A DNA stretch of 64,000 nt from Crenobacter oryzisoli (GCF_030385785.1 NZ_JAUEDK010000019.1:19631-83630), one strand, 5' to 3'; shown: positions 1-8,945, numbered from the stretch's first letter. The notes: generated by a model not told the origin, from the letters alone. Numbers and translations: made by a program.

Positions 1-17
1 ACTCGAGGAAAAAGCAT

Positions 18-815
18 ATGCGACTGAATCGACTGGCCGCTGCCATGGTGGCAGCCACCTTGGCCCTGCCCGTTCTGGCTGCTCCGGTAGCCACCGTCAA
101 CGGCGTAGCTATCGACAAGAGCGAAGTGGACAACGCCGTGACCATGCTGCAGAAGAACAGCAACGGCCAAGTGAAGGACAGCCCGGCGCTGCGCGAAGAG
201 GTGAAGAACCGCCTGATCAATCGCGAGCTGATCCTCCAGGAGGCCAAGCGTCGCGGCCTCGACAAGAGCCCGGAAGTGCAAAAGCGCCTGGACGAAGTGC
301 GCAACGACCTGGTTCAGGAAGCATTGTTCGCCGACATTCTGAAGAAGAACCCGGTTGACGACGCCAAAGTGAGAGCAGCCTACGACAAGATCGCCGGCAA
401 CGTGCGAGGCACCAAGGAGGTCCATGCTTACCAGATCGTGCTGGGCTCCGAGGACGATGCCAAGAAAGCCATTGCCGACCTGAAGAAAGGCAGCAACTTC
501 GAATCGCTGGCCAAATCCCGCTCGAAGGATCCGAGCGCCAAGCAAAGCGGTGGCGACATGGGCTATATGAACCTGTCCGCATTGGAACGCGACGTGCCGC
601 CGCTGGCCGCTGCACTCAAGTCCCTGCCTAAGGGCGGCGTGAGCCCGGCTCCGGTGAAGTCCAACGCCGGTTGGCACGTATTCAAGGTGACCGACGTGCG
701 TGACGCGAAGGTGCCTTCGTACGACCAAGTAAAAGGCCAACTGGCCCGTGACCTGCAAGAGCAGGAAATCGCCAAGACGGTCGACGGCCTGCGCAGTTCG
801 GCCAAAATCCAATAA
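18..815 (+). CDS. Parvulin-type peptidyl-prolyl isomerase (PpiC/SurA-like), first of a tandem pair
   Basis: 265 residues. The N-terminus (residues 1-21, ending LPVLAAP) is a Sec signal peptide, so the protein is predicted to be periplasmic. Residues about 30-120 form a charged helical SurA_N-like region. Residues about 130-230 form a parvulin domain: VHAYQIVL, FESLAKSRSKDPSAKQSGG, GGVSPAPVKSNAGWHVFKV. The family catalyses cis-trans isomerisation of X-Pro bonds and chaperones outer-membrane proteins. The start is preceded by GAGGAAAA. A homologue follows 17 bp downstream in the same direction, so the two are probably co-transcribed. The substrate is not evident. Confidence 0.9.
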   Translation: MRLNRLAAAMVAATLALPVLAAPVATVNGVAIDKSEVDNAVTMLQKNSNGQVKDSPALREEVKNRLINRELILQEAKRRGLDKSPEVQKRLDEVRNDLVQEALFADILKKNPVDDAKVRAAYDKIAGNVRGTKEVHAYQIVLGSEDDAKKAIADLKKGSNFESLAKSRSKDPSAKQSGGDMGYMNLSALERDVPPLAAALKSLPKGGVSPAPVKSNAGWHVFKVTDVRDAKVPSYDQVKGQLARDLQEQEIAKTVDGLRSSAKIQ

Positions 816-832
816 CTCCAACAGGATCAATC

Positions 833-1591
833 ATGCGCAAAACCCTTGTTGCGGCCAGCCTTATGGCCGCCGTCGCCGGCAGCAGCTTCGCCGCTGTGCC
901 GACGATTTCCCAGGCCCGCATCGACGCCATCGTGCGCTCGCTGCAAGCGCAGGGCCAACAGGTCACCCCGCAACAGCGCGAGATGGTGCGCAACCAGCTG
1001 GTGACCGCCGAACTGCTGAAGCAGGACGCCGAGAAGAAAGGCCTCGACAAGACACCGGAATTCCGTGCCGAACTGGAAAACATGCAGACCATGGCGCTCG
1101 CCAACCAGGCGATCCGCGACTTCCAGCGCCGCAACCCGGTGACCGACTCTCAACTGAAGGCCGAGTATGACCGTCTGGTCGCGCAGATGCCGGCCAAGAA
1201 GAGTTACCACGCCCGCCACATTCTGGTGAAGACCGAAGCCGAAGCCAAGGCAGTGATCGAAGCGCTGCGCAAGGGTAAGCCGTTCGACCAGCTGGCCCGC
1301 GAGAAGTCGCTCGACCCGGGCAGCAAGGCCAACGGTGGTGATTTGGGCTGGGCTGATGCGGCCAACTTCGTCGGCCCATTCGGCGACGCGCTGACCAAGC
1401 TGTCGAAGGGTCAGGTGACCTCGACCCCGGTGAAGACCGAGTTCGGCTGGCACGTGATCAAGCTGGACGACGTGCGCACCGAGAGCGCACCGCCGCTCGA
1501 GGCGCTGAAGCCGCAGCTGGAACAGAAGATCGGCCAGGAGCGCGTCGATCAGTACATCAGCGACCTGAAGGCCAAGGCCGGGGTGAAGTAA
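833..1591 (+). CDS. Parvulin-type peptidyl-prolyl isomerase, second of a tandem pair
   Basis: 252 residues with a signal peptide (residues 1-20, ending SSFAAVP). The architecture matches the upstream gene: an N-terminal helical domain, then a parvulin domain with YHARHILVKTEAEAKAVIEA, KSLDPGSKANGGDLGWAD and PVKTEFGWHVIKLDDVR. The first histidine of the parvulin core is kept here (ARHIL) but is replaced in the upstream copy (AYQIV). This copy therefore looks closer to a canonical active isomerase. It probably arose by tandem duplication. A strong palindromic terminator follows. Confidence 0.9.
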   Translation: MRKTLVAASLMAAVAGSSFAAVPTISQARIDAIVRSLQAQGQQVTPQQREMVRNQLVTAELLKQDAEKKGLDKTPEFRAELENMQTMALANQAIRDFQRRNPVTDSQLKAEYDRLVAQMPAKKSYHARHILVKTEAEAKAVIEALRKGKPFDQLAREKSLDPGSKANGGDLGWADAANFVGPFGDALTKLSKGQVTSTPVKTEFGWHVIKLDDVRTESAPPLEALKPQLEQKIGQERVDQYISDLKAKAGVK

Positions 1592-1610
1592 GCGCTGCCA
1601 ATGACGACAA

Positions 1611-1639
1611 AAAGGGCGATGCATGCATCGCCCTTTTTT
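1611..1639. terminator. Bidirectional intrinsic terminator
   Basis: AAAGGGCGATGCATGCATCG and its complement form a perfect palindrome followed by a T-run. It lies between the convergent foldase and crotonase genes and has A/T runs on both sides, so it can serve both. Confidence 0.85.
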
Positions 1640-1663
1640 CTTGAGACGTTGGCGCGGAACCGG

Positions 1664-2461
1664 TCACTCCTCGTCGTCGTCCTCACCGGCACCCTGCCAG
1701 GACGGCGCACGCTTCGCCAGGAAGGCTGCCACCCCTTCGCGTTGCTCACTCTGGCCGAACAGGCGCAGGAATGCGGCCTTTTCGAGCGCAAGTTGTTCGT
1801 CGATCGAACGCAACTGACTGGCCTCGATCAGCTTGCCGGCCTCGCTGACCGCGTCCGGCCCCTGCGCCGTCACCTTGTTGGCGAGGCTCACCGCAACGAT
1901 CTTGGCAAAGCCCGGGTCGACCACCTCTTCCACGAGACCGATCGCCAGCGCCTTGTCGGCCCCGATGGTTTCACCGCCGAGCACAATACGTTTGGCCCAG
2001 GCCACGCCGACCTTGTCGGTCAGCGCCTTGGTGCCGCCCGCACACGGCACCAGCCCTACTCGCGCCTCCGGCAGCCCCAGCTTGGCACCACGCTCAGCGA
2101 CCATATAGTCACAGGACAGCGCCCACTCCAGCCCACCGCCCAGCGCATAACCGTTGATCGCCGCCACTGTCACACCATGGAACTGGCGCACCGCGCGAAA
2201 AGCATTGGCAAACGCGTCGGCCACTTCGGCGGCGAGCGCCGCGTCGCCGCTGGCAAACTGTTTCAGGTCGGCACCGGCCGAGAAGTAGCCCTCGCCCGCG
2301 CCGGTCATCACCACTGATCGGATATTCGGATCGCGGTCGAGCGTGCTCATCTCCGCGAGCAGCTCCTGCAGCGCCTGCAGCGACCACACGTTGGCCGGTG
2401 GGTTGTTTAGCGTGATGATGGCCGTATGGCCTAGTTTTTCTACTACCAGATATTTCGCCAT
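1664..2461 (-). CDS. Enoyl-CoA hydratase/isomerase (crotonase) family protein
   Basis: 265 residues from MAKYLVV. This ATG has GGAGAG just upstream; a longer frame begins only with TTG. The crotonase fold is clear: ITLNNPPANVWS at the N-terminus, the oxyanion-hole segment FSAGADLKQF, and the second CoA pocket INGYALGGGLEWALSCDYMV with the catalytic-region EARVGLVPCAGGT. The likely reaction is hydration of 2-enoyl-CoA in fatty-acid or amino-acid catabolism, but crotonases vary and the substrate cannot be read from sequence. It ends in an acidic tail (GEDDDEE). No beta-oxidation partner is adjacent. Confidence 0.88.
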   Translation of the reverse strand: MAKYLVVEKLGHTAIITLNNPPANVWSLQALQELLAEMSTLDRDPNIRSVVMTGAGEGYFSAGADLKQFASGDAALAAEVADAFANAFRAVRQFHGVTVAAINGYALGGGLEWALSCDYMVAERGAKLGLPEARVGLVPCAGGTKALTDKVGVAWAKRIVLGGETIGADKALAIGLVEEVVDPGFAKIVAVSLANKVTAQGPDAVSEAGKLIEASQLRSIDEQLALEKAAFLRLFGQSEQREGVAAFLAKRAPSWQGAGEDDDEE

Positions 2462-2810
2462 TACGGCTCTCCACAATAGTCAGACGCTCAGGGGCTGCCC
2501 AATTGCAAGGCAGTCCGGCCGTAAAGCTATGCCACCACCAGAAACGCCATCAGTACCAGTCAAAATCAAGGCGGCAAAAAATGCCACCTTGTTTCATGCC
2601 ATAAACGCAGAAACCCGCCCTACGGACGACATCCCACTGAAAAATGGATGCTGCAACCGGTCCTGATCGCATCTCTCATAATATAAACCGCTAGAAAAAA
2701 ATGATTACATCAAGTCTGACAAATGGACAATTTTTCGTTCTCTGCGGGATACCAGGCCCACTCTGTTAAAATCGACCCGCCACTCCCTCACAATCTCTGT
2801 TCCGCTCGCC
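2462..2810. other. Intergenic region, AT-rich
   Basis: About 350 bp between divergent genes. It presumably holds the promoters of the crotonase (minus) and TauE/SafE-like gene (plus). Short open frames here have no recognisable protein features. I see no convincing FNR or other operator. Confidence 0.5.
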
Positions 2811-3494
2811 ATGCTTGAGACCAGTCTGTTCGCCCTGTTTGTCGTCGGTTTGCTCGGCGGCGGCCACTGCCTCGGCATGTGCGGCGGGCTAGTGACGGCG
2901 TTCACCCTCCAGCTCCCTTCCGGGGTGCGTCGGGCGCCATTCCTGCTTGGATATAACGTTGGCCGAATCGGCAGTTATGCGCTGATCGGCGCCCTGCTCG
3001 GCGGCCTCTCCGGAGCCGGACTGACGCTGCTTGCCACCCGTCCATTCCAGTGGGTGCTGTACTTCCTCGCCAATCTGATGCTGATCGGCATGGGCTTATA
3101 CCTGGCGGGGATGTCGAGTGCGGTGACGCGGATCGAAGCGTTCGGCCGCCCGCTGTGGCGTTTACTCCAGCCACGGCTTGCCCGGCTGCTGCCGGTCCGC
3201 TCGCCGGCGCAATCGATTGCGGTCGGCGCCTTGTGGGGGTGGCTCCCTTGCGGGCTGGTCTACAGCGCCAGCCTGTCGGCGCTCGCTGCGGCCAACGCGG
3301 CAAGTGGTGCGCTGACGATGCTGGCGTTCGGGCTGGGCACCCTACCCAATCTGCTGCTAATGGGGGCGTTCGCCGATCGTTTGCGCGCACAGATACAAAA
3401 ACGGCCAGTCCGCCTGCTGGCGGGACTGGCCGTTACGGCGATCGGCCTCTATAGGCTGGCCGAACCGCTGTTGAGCGGGGCGTTGTTTATTTGA
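2811..3494 (+). CDS. Sulfite exporter TauE/SafE family membrane protein (cytochrome biogenesis-associated type)
   Basis: 227 residues with about six hydrophobic segments. The N-terminal GGGHCLGMCGGLVTAF motif is typical of the short TauE/SafE-like proteins found next to cbb3 oxidase assembly genes (ccoGHIS) in proteobacteria. A second motif, GALWGWLPCGLVYSAS, has the conserved Pro-Cys. In related proteins the Cys/His residues suggest metal (copper) handling or export. Here no cco genes are adjacent, so the role is inferred from family only. It is convergent with znuA, which ends 7 bp inside it (3487-3494). Confidence 0.8.
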   Translation: MLETSLFALFVVGLLGGGHCLGMCGGLVTAFTLQLPSGVRRAPFLLGYNVGRIGSYALIGALLGGLSGAGLTLLATRPFQWVLYFLANLMLIGMGLYLAGMSSAVTRIEAFGRPLWRLLQPRLARLLPVRSPAQSIAVGALWGWLPCGLVYSASLSALAAANAASGALTMLAFGLGTLPNLLLMGAFADRLRAQIQKRPVRLLAGLAVTAIGLYRLAEPLLSGALFI

Positions 3495-4374
3495 ACGACG
3501 CCATGATGGTGCTGACGTTGTAGCGGAACATCGTCAGATAGGTCGCTGCCGGACCGTCGGCTGGCGACAGCGCGTCCGAATACAGCTTGCCGCCGATCTT
3601 CACCCCGGCCTCGGATGACAGTTGCTTCAAGAGGCGCGGATCGGTCATGTTCTCGAAGAACACCGCCTTCACTTTCTCCCGCTTCACCTGGTTGATCAGC
3701 ATCGCGACGCCCTTGGCCGAGGCCTCGGTCTCGGTGCTGACGCCTTGCGGCGCAAGGAATCGCACCTTGTAGCGGTCACCGAGATAGCCGAACGCATCGT
3801 GCGAAGTCAGCACCTTGCGTTGGGCCAACGGCACCTTGGCAAACTGCTGCTGGGCCCAGGCATCGAGTTCTTTCAACTGCTTGGTGTAGCTGGCCGCGCG
3901 CGTCTGGTAGTAGCTTGCGCCGGCCGGGTCGGCCTTGGCGAGACCGGCAGCGATGTTTTTCACGTAGATCTGCACCCGCGCAGGATCCTGAAATGCATGC
4001 GGGTCGATGCCACCGTGCTCGTCGTGCCCCTCCTCCTGCTCATCGGCCTTGCGCGGCGTCACCCCCTTGGTGCCCTCGACCATCACGCCCTTGAAGTTGG
4101 CCGAATGGCTCAAGCGGTTGATCCAGCCTTCGAATCCCAGGCCATTCACGACGAACACCTTAGCCCCGGCCACCTTCTTCACATCCGATGGCGTCGGCTG
4201 GAACACGTGCGCGTCCTGGTTCGGCCCCACCAGCGAGCTGACTTCGACCCGATCACCACCGACCTGGCGGGTCAGGTCGGCGACGACACTGAAGCTCGCC
4301 ACCACCGGCATCGGCGCGGCCCAGAGCGAACTGGACAGACCGAGCAGCGCGCCAGCCCACAGCAGTTTCTTCAT
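3487..4374 (-). CDS. znuA: Zinc ABC transporter periplasmic binding protein
   Basis: 295 residues with a signal peptide (residues 1-19, ending SLWAAP). This is a cluster A-I metal-binding protein: ASFSVVADLTRQVGG, the metal-ligand segment NQDAHVFQPTPSDV, and an acidic/His loop (EEGHDEHGGIDPH, around residue 115) as in ZnuA. Further ligands lie in the KVLTSHDAFGYL region. It captures Zn(II) for ZnuBC. It starts 10 bp after znuB as the last gene of the zur operon, and AAGGGG precedes the ATG. Confidence 0.92.
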   Translation of the reverse strand: MKKLLWAGALLGLSSSLWAAPMPVVASFSVVADLTRQVGGDRVEVSSLVGPNQDAHVFQPTPSDVKKVAGAKVFVVNGLGFEGWINRLSHSANFKGVMVEGTKGVTPRKADEQEEGHDEHGGIDPHAFQDPARVQIYVKNIAAGLAKADPAGASYYQTRAASYTKQLKELDAWAQQQFAKVPLAQRKVLTSHDAFGYLGDRYKVRFLAPQGVSTETEASAKGVAMLINQVKREKVKAVFFENMTDPRLLKQLSSEAGVKIGGKLYSDALSPADGPAATYLTMFRYNVSTIMASFK

Positions 4375-4384
4375 TGCAACCCCT

Positions 4385-5269
4385 TCAACCTTCTAAATGA
4401 CGCGTCCGGACATAACGCGGCAGCGCACCACCGACCTTGCCGAACAATAAGGAAAACAAGTACACCAGCCCCGCCAGCAGGATGATCGCAGGGCCGGACG
4501 GCAGCTCGAAGTGATAGGAGAGCAACAGCCCGCCGACGCCGCTGCCAAATGCCACGCCGATCGAGGTGGCCAGCATGCCGCCAACCGAGCTGGCCCACAG
4601 CCGCGCGGTGATCGCCGGCAGCATCATCAGGCCGACCGCCATCAACGTGCCAAGAGCCTGGAAACCGGCGACCAAGTTGAGCACTACCAGCATCAGGAAC
4701 AGCATGTGCCAGAAACCGCCACGGCTGCCGACCGCACGCAGGAACACCGGGTCGAGGCTTTCGAGTAGCAGCGGCCGGTAGATCACCGACAGCAACAGCA
4801 GCGTCACCGTGGCCACCGACGCCACCAGGATCAGCGCCGGTTGGTCCACCGCCAGCACCGAACCGAACAGGATGTGCATCAGGTCGACGTTGCTACCCGA
4901 TTTCGAGACCAACAGCACCCCGAGCGCCAGCGACAGCAGATAGAACGCCGCGAAACTGGCATCTTCCTTCAGGCTGGTGAAACGGGTGGCAAGGCCGGCC
5001 AGCAACGCCACCAGCACGCCCGCAACGAAGCCACCCAAGCTCATCGCCGGTAAGCTCAGACCGGCAAGCAGGAAGCCGACCGCTGCACCAGGCAGCACTG
5101 CGTGGCTCATTGCATCGCCCATCAGGCTCATGCGGCGCATCACCAGAAACAGGCCGATCGGACCGCTGCCGAGCGCCAGCGCAAGACACCCCGCCAGCGC
5201 ACGGCGCATGAATGCGAAGTCGGCAAACGGCGAGACAAAGAGGTCGTACAGGGCATGGGCAACCATCAT
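4385..5269 (-). CDS. znuB: Zinc ABC transporter permease
   Basis: 294 residues, an ABC-3 family integral membrane protein with seven or more hydrophobic segments. The family signature MSLMGDAMSHAVLPGAAVGF near the N-terminus is the coupling region. The start is set by an ATGA overlap with the znuC stop. The protein forms the inner-membrane channel with ZnuC ATPase. Nearby in-frame ATGs (5269 and 5266) are both possible starts. Confidence 0.92.
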   Translation of the reverse strand: MMVAHALYDLFVSPFADFAFMRRALAGCLALALGSGPIGLFLVMRRMSLMGDAMSHAVLPGAAVGFLLAGLSLPAMSLGGFVAGVLVALLAGLATRFTSLKEDASFAAFYLLSLALGVLLVSKSGSNVDLMHILFGSVLAVDQPALILVASVATVTLLLLSVIYRPLLLESLDPVFLRAVGSRGGFWHMLFLMLVVLNLVAGFQALGTLMAVGLMMLPAITARLWASSVGGMLATSIGVAFGSGVGGLLLSYHFELPSGPAIILLAGLVYLFSLLFGKVGGALPRYVRTRHLEG

Positions 5270-6009
5270 GCGGCCTCCCCATCGACACGGCACACCGGCG
5301 CATGTTCCTGCCAGTGCGCGGCCCGGTTGACCGCGCGCAGCAGGTTGTCGTCGGTAAGCACTTTCTCGGTCTGTCCCCAAGCCACGATTTCGCGCGCCAT
5401 CAGCAGCGTCTGCGAGAAGTACGCGCGCACCTGCTCGTAGTCGTGCAGGACCGCAATCACAGTACGCTTCTCATCGCGCCAGCGACGCACCAGCTCCAAC
5501 AGGTCGTACGTCGTCTTGGCGTCTACCGCGTTGAATGGCTCATCGAGCAGAATCAGCCGGGCGTCCTGCACCACGATGCGCGCGAACAGCACGCGCTGGA
5601 ATTGGCCGCTCGACAGTGCCGAGATCGGCCTATGCTGGAACTCGGCCAACCCCACCTGCTCGAGCGCCGCGCACACCCTCGCATGCCCCTCCCGACCGAC
5701 CCGGCCAAATGGGCCGGTATGGTGCCACAGGCCGGTCGACACAAGGTCGATCACGCTCACCGGCAGGCTTCGGTCAATTTCCGACTGCTGCGGCAGATAG
5801 GCGATGTCGTTACGCTTGAAACCGTTCAGGTGTACCTTGCCGTGGTCGGGCTTGAGCGCGCCGATCATCGCCTTCAGCAAGGTGCTCTTGCCAGCGCCGT
5901 TCGGGCCGAAGATCGCAGTGCACTCGCCCTCGACGAACTGGCCACTGGCGTGGTGTACCGCGGGGTGTCGCTGATACGAAACGGTAATGTTTTCGAGAGC
6001 GATACTCAT
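5266..6009 (-). CDS. znuC: Zinc ABC transporter ATP-binding protein
   Basis: 247 residues from MSIALENITV. Walker A is GPNGAGKST (residues 35-43), the signature is LSSGQFQRV, and Walker B is ARLILLDEPFNAVD followed by the H-loop VLHDY. It energises ZnuB. Its start overlaps the stop of the 41-residue upstream gene by ATGA, and its stop overlaps the znuB start, which implies translational coupling through the operon. Confidence 0.93.
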   Translation of the reverse strand: MSIALENITVSYQRHPAVHHASGQFVEGECTAIFGPNGAGKSTLLKAMIGALKPDHGKVHLNGFKRNDIAYLPQQSEIDRSLPVSVIDLVSTGLWHHTGPFGRVGREGHARVCAALEQVGLAEFQHRPISALSSGQFQRVLFARIVVQDARLILLDEPFNAVDAKTTYDLLELVRRWRDEKRTVIAVLHDYEQVRAYFSQTLLMAREIVAWGQTEKVLTDDNLLRAVNRAAHWQEHAPVCRVDGEAA

Positions 6010-6131
6010 GCGCTGCCCTCCAGCGCCCAGCCGACCACGGCCCAGAGGCCGGTCAGCACCAGCGCAGCCCACAGCAGGCGCTGCCAGACGGCCATCGCCA
6101 GCAGGCTGGGAGTCAAATCAGATAAATTCAT
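6006..6131 (-). CDS. Small membrane protein inside the zinc operon
   Basis: 41 residues, reading MNLSDLTPSLLAMAV then one transmembrane helix with several Trp (WAALVLTGLWAVVGWALEG). The ATGA overlap with znuC and the 11-bp gap from the COG0523 gene make it almost certainly translated. It is too short for most gene finders. The function is unknown; a role with ZnuBC or the GTPase is inferred only from position. Confidence 0.7.
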   Translation of the reverse strand: MNLSDLTPSLLAMAVWQRLLWAALVLTGLWAVVGWALEGSA

Positions 6132-6142
6132 TGCGAATAACT

Positions 6143-7063
6143 TCAGGATTCCAGACAGGCATTCAGAGCCGATTCGATCGCATCGGCGTCAATCTCACGG
6201 GCGATCAGTTCGAAACGGCTGTCTCGCCGCCACGCCACTTGGCTTGCGCCCCATTGGCCGTCGACCCAGTTGAGCCACACCCAGCTGTCGAGCACGCGAA
6301 ACACGCCCTTGGCGCGTACCAGCGACGGCACTTGTTTGGGCAATGCATCGAAGAAACGGGTGAGTCGAGCCCCGTCGAAATTGCGGCCGGCGTCGAAGGT
6401 CCACCCCTGCGACTGCCAGTCGCTGTGCGCCTCGGCCGGTGCAGCCGGGCGGTAACGGGCCTTTTCGGCCAACGGCAAATCCAGCCATGCGACGTCGACG
6501 GCGCCGTTGACCACCTCGCTTACCAGCGTCTTGGCCGGGAACAGATTGGCCGAAAGACGGCGGAACTCGGCCATCGTGTCGACGTCCGCCAGATCGATCT
6601 TGTTCGCCACCAGCACATCAGCAATGCTGATCTGGTCGCGATACAGCGGCTGGCGGTTGTAATCGGGATCGCTGAACTGGCGTGGGTCGACCACGGTCAG
6701 CACCACACCGACCTCCAGCGCATCGCCGAGCGGTTTCTCGCGCAGTTCGTCAATCACGCTGGCGGCATGGGCAAGACCACTCGCCTCGATCAGCAAGCGA
6801 TCCGGGCGCTCGCGGCGCAGCAGATTGGCGACGGTCACCGTCATCTGCGGGCCGGCCACGCAACACAAGCATCCACCGGCGATCTCGGCTACCGGCAAGG
6901 TGCCGTCGTCGATCGCCGCGGCATCGATACCGACTTCGCCGAATTCGTTGACGATCACCGCCCATTTCTCGTGGATAGGCCGCTGCGCAAGCAGCGCCTT
7001 CAGCGCAGTGCTCTTGCCGACGCCGAGAAAGCCGGAAAACAGGTTGACAAGGGTTTTCTTCAT
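6143..7063 (-). CDS. COG0523/CobW-family GTPase, probable zinc chaperone
   Basis: 306 residues from MKKTLVNLFSG; the start overlaps the zur stop by ATGA. Walker A is GFLGVGKST (11-19), and the hallmark metal motif GGCLCC has Cys65, Cys67 and Cys68. The NKID motif follows near residue 150. A C-terminal CobW_C domain is present. Zur-controlled G3E GTPases of this type deliver zinc to key enzymes under zinc limitation. Placement directly behind zur supports a zinc rather than a cobalt role. Confidence 0.88.
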   Translation of the reverse strand: MKKTLVNLFSGFLGVGKSTALKALLAQRPIHEKWAVIVNEFGEVGIDAAAIDDGTLPVAEIAGGCLCCVAGPQMTVTVANLLRRERPDRLLIEASGLAHAASVIDELREKPLGDALEVGVVLTVVDPRQFSDPDYNRQPLYRDQISIADVLVANKIDLADVDTMAEFRRLSANLFPAKTLVSEVVNGAVDVAWLDLPLAEKARYRPAAPAEAHSDWQSQGWTFDAGRNFDGARLTRFFDALPKQVPSLVRAKGVFRVLDSWVWLNWVDGQWGASQVAWRRDSRFELIAREIDADAIESALNACLES

Positions 7064-7494
7064 GCCTGGCAGCTCCTGCAGGTACCGGTCAGCACCAGGT
7101 TTTGCGCGCGCGGCGTGAAACCCACCGCGCTCATCGCATCGGTCAGCGACGTTAGACAGCCGGTAGCATCCAGCTCTTCGACGCCACCACAGCGCTCGCA
7201 AACCAGAATCAGTCCGTCATGCGGACAATCGAAATGATGGCAAAGGATGAAGCCGTTCAATGCTTCGACCCGGTGCAGCAGTCCTTGCTCCACCAGAAAG
7301 TCGAGTGCACGGTAGACCGTCGGCGGCGCGGCAACGCCGCGTTCACGCTGCAGATCGGCCAATATCTGGTAGGCCTTCACTACACCGGGGTGCTCGAGCA
7401 CCAGTTCCAGCACCTGCTGGCGCAACTCGGTCAGACGACAGCCACGCGACTCGCAATGCCGTCGTGCGGCATCGAGGTAAACGGTCTTATCCAT
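7060..7494 (-). CDS. zur: Fur-family zinc uptake regulator
   Basis: 144 residues. It has the Fur winged-helix (LTELRQQVLELVLEHPGVVKAYQIL, TVYRALDFLVEQGLLHRVE), the HHFDCPHDG metal segment, and two Cys pairs (CERC near residue 97 and CRSC near the C-terminus) that form the structural zinc site. It leads the operon and should repress it when zinc is replete. The promoter carries a Zur-like palindrome, so autoregulation is likely. Confidence 0.9.
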   Translation of the reverse strand: MDKTVYLDAARRHCESRGCRLTELRQQVLELVLEHPGVVKAYQILADLQRERGVAAPPTVYRALDFLVEQGLLHRVEALNGFILCHHFDCPHDGLILVCERCGGVEELDATGCLTSLTDAMSAVGFTPRAQNLVLTGTCRSCQA

Positions 7495-7530
7495 GAGTAC
7501 ACAACAGAGGGGGATTGTTCGAACAACGGC

Positions 7531-7547
7531 ATGTTACTGTATAACAT
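7531..7547. promoter_or_regulatory. Putative Zur box
   Basis: ATGTTACTGTATAACAT matches the core of the enterobacterial Zur consensus (ATGTTATAnTATAACAT) at 15 of 17 positions by eye. It lies 37 bp upstream of the zur start codon, where a repressor would block the promoter. It is also about 100 bp upstream of the divergent cytochrome c' gene. Confidence 0.75.
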
Positions 7548-7644
7548 CATACATTAACAAGCATTAACATTTCTCACACATTCAGCCAAATAAGCTTGTG
7601 TTAATCTTTGCCGACTCAACCGTCATGACAATAGGAAAAAACCG

Positions 7645-8073
7645 ATGAAAAAATGGCTACTACTCGCGCTGACAGCTCTGTTCGCCAGTCAGGCCTTTGC
7701 CGCCGACCCGGTGACTCAGCGCAAGGAAGTCTTCAAACAGTACAAACAAACCGTCGGCCAGATGGGCAAGACCGTCAAAGGCCAAGCCCCTTACAACAAG
7801 GATGAATTCGCCAAGCTTGCCGCCCACCTCGACATGCTCGCGCAGCAACCGTGGCAATACTTCCCGGCTGGCAGCGACAAGGGCAAGACCGACGCCAAGC
7901 CGGAAATTTGGAGCAAACCGGCCGAGTTTCAAAAGGACATCGACAACTACAAGGCCGAAACCGCCAAACTGAAACAGGTCGCCAACGATGGCGACCTGAA
8001 TGCGATCAAGGCCCAGTTCAACGCGGTACAGAAAACCTGCAAGGCCTGCCACGACAGTTTCCGGCAGGACTGA
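7645..8073 (+). CDS. Cytochrome c' (periplasmic c-type cytochrome), copy 1
   Basis: 142 residues. The signal peptide (1-19) ends ASQAFAADP. It has a four-helix cytochrome c' layout and a single C-terminal haem motif CKACHDSFR. Cytochromes c' bind NO and O2 and are linked to nitrosative-stress tolerance in beta- and gammaproteobacteria. A paralogue follows in tandem but has its own leader region. Confidence 0.85.
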   Translation: MKKWLLLALTALFASQAFAADPVTQRKEVFKQYKQTVGQMGKTVKGQAPYNKDEFAKLAAHLDMLAQQPWQYFPAGSDKGKTDAKPEIWSKPAEFQKDIDNYKAETAKLKQVANDGDLNAIKAQFNAVQKTCKACHDSFRQD

Positions 8074-8088
8074 CCCACCCTCTCCCCC

Positions 8089-8117
8089 CGGCCCTGCTTT
8101 TGCAGGGCCGAACTTTT
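8089..8117 (+). terminator. Intrinsic terminator
   Basis: CGGCCCTGC and GCAGGGCCG pair across a TTTT loop, followed by AACTTTTT. It lies directly after the first cytochrome c' gene. Confidence 0.7.
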
Positions 8118-8249
8118 TGGTGTGCACGCACTCTGAACCGCGGCCGGACTTCAGAATACGTGCGATGATGCGTCTGCCCAGTTGCGGCGAGCAGGCGCAT
8201 ACTACGCCGACAACATCCCGGTCTTCACCAACAAACCAGAATCCAGACC

Positions 8250-8681
8250 ATGAAACGCTTCCTTGTCTGCTGTACCCTGCTGGCCGCCAGCGCAACGGCC
8301 TTCGCCAGCCCCTATCAGGACCGCGTCAGCGCCTTCAAAACCATGCTACGCACCTTCGAACCGATGGGCGTAGTTGTACGCGGCCGCGACCCATATCGTC
8401 CGGATCAGTTCCAGAAACAAGCTGACGCACTGAAGACCCTGGCTCGTGCCCCGTTCGAGCATTTCCCGCCGAACAGCATCGAGGGCAAGAGCCGCGCCAA
8501 GCCAGCCATCTGGAGTGAACCGGCCAAGTTCAACGCCGACAAGCAGGACCTGTTCACCAAGGTCGACGCACTGGCCACCGCTGCGCAAACTCACCAGCTG
8601 GCTGAAGTGAAACGCGCCTACAGCGCTGTAGCGCAAAGCTGCAAGGCGTGTCACGACAGCTTCCGCGGCCCAGAGCAGTAA
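8250..8681 (+). CDS. Cytochrome c' paralogue, copy 2
   Basis: 143 residues. The signal peptide (1-20) ends ATAFASP. The haem motif is the same CKACHDSFR near the C-terminus. It aligns along its length with the upstream copy (for example KPAIWSEPAKF versus KPEIWSKPAEF) but has diverged clearly, so the duplication is not recent. A terminator between the copies suggests separate transcription. Confidence 0.85.
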   Translation: MKRFLVCCTLLAASATAFASPYQDRVSAFKTMLRTFEPMGVVVRGRDPYRPDQFQKQADALKTLARAPFEHFPPNSIEGKSRAKPAIWSEPAKFNADKQDLFTKVDALATAAQTHQLAEVKRAYSAVAQSCKACHDSFRGPEQ

Positions 8682-8945
8682 GCGCCCGGCACAGTGGCCG
8701 GTCACCCTGAGCACCGGGTGATCGGCAATCCCCCACCTAGCCAGCCCTCCACCGGCAATCGCCTCCTCGACTTGCCGCCCTCACCTGGCTCTGCCTAAGC
8801 GGGATTGCCATTGAGGTGGCAAACCGGCATGAAGCACGAGAATACCGATTCCTCTCGCCCCCATCGCCGGCCCCGCCCCCCCCATAGCAGAAGAACGGCA
8901 CCGGAGCCACTTGCTCACCGCGGACGATCGCAGGGAGACATCACG

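Noticed and set aside
1601..2317. Plus-strand frame of 238 codons
   Set aside because: Antisense to the well-supported crotonase gene.
5212..6273. Plus-strand frame of 353 codons across znuC
   Set aside because: Antisense to znuC, with arginine/alanine-rich shadow composition typical of GC-rich DNA.
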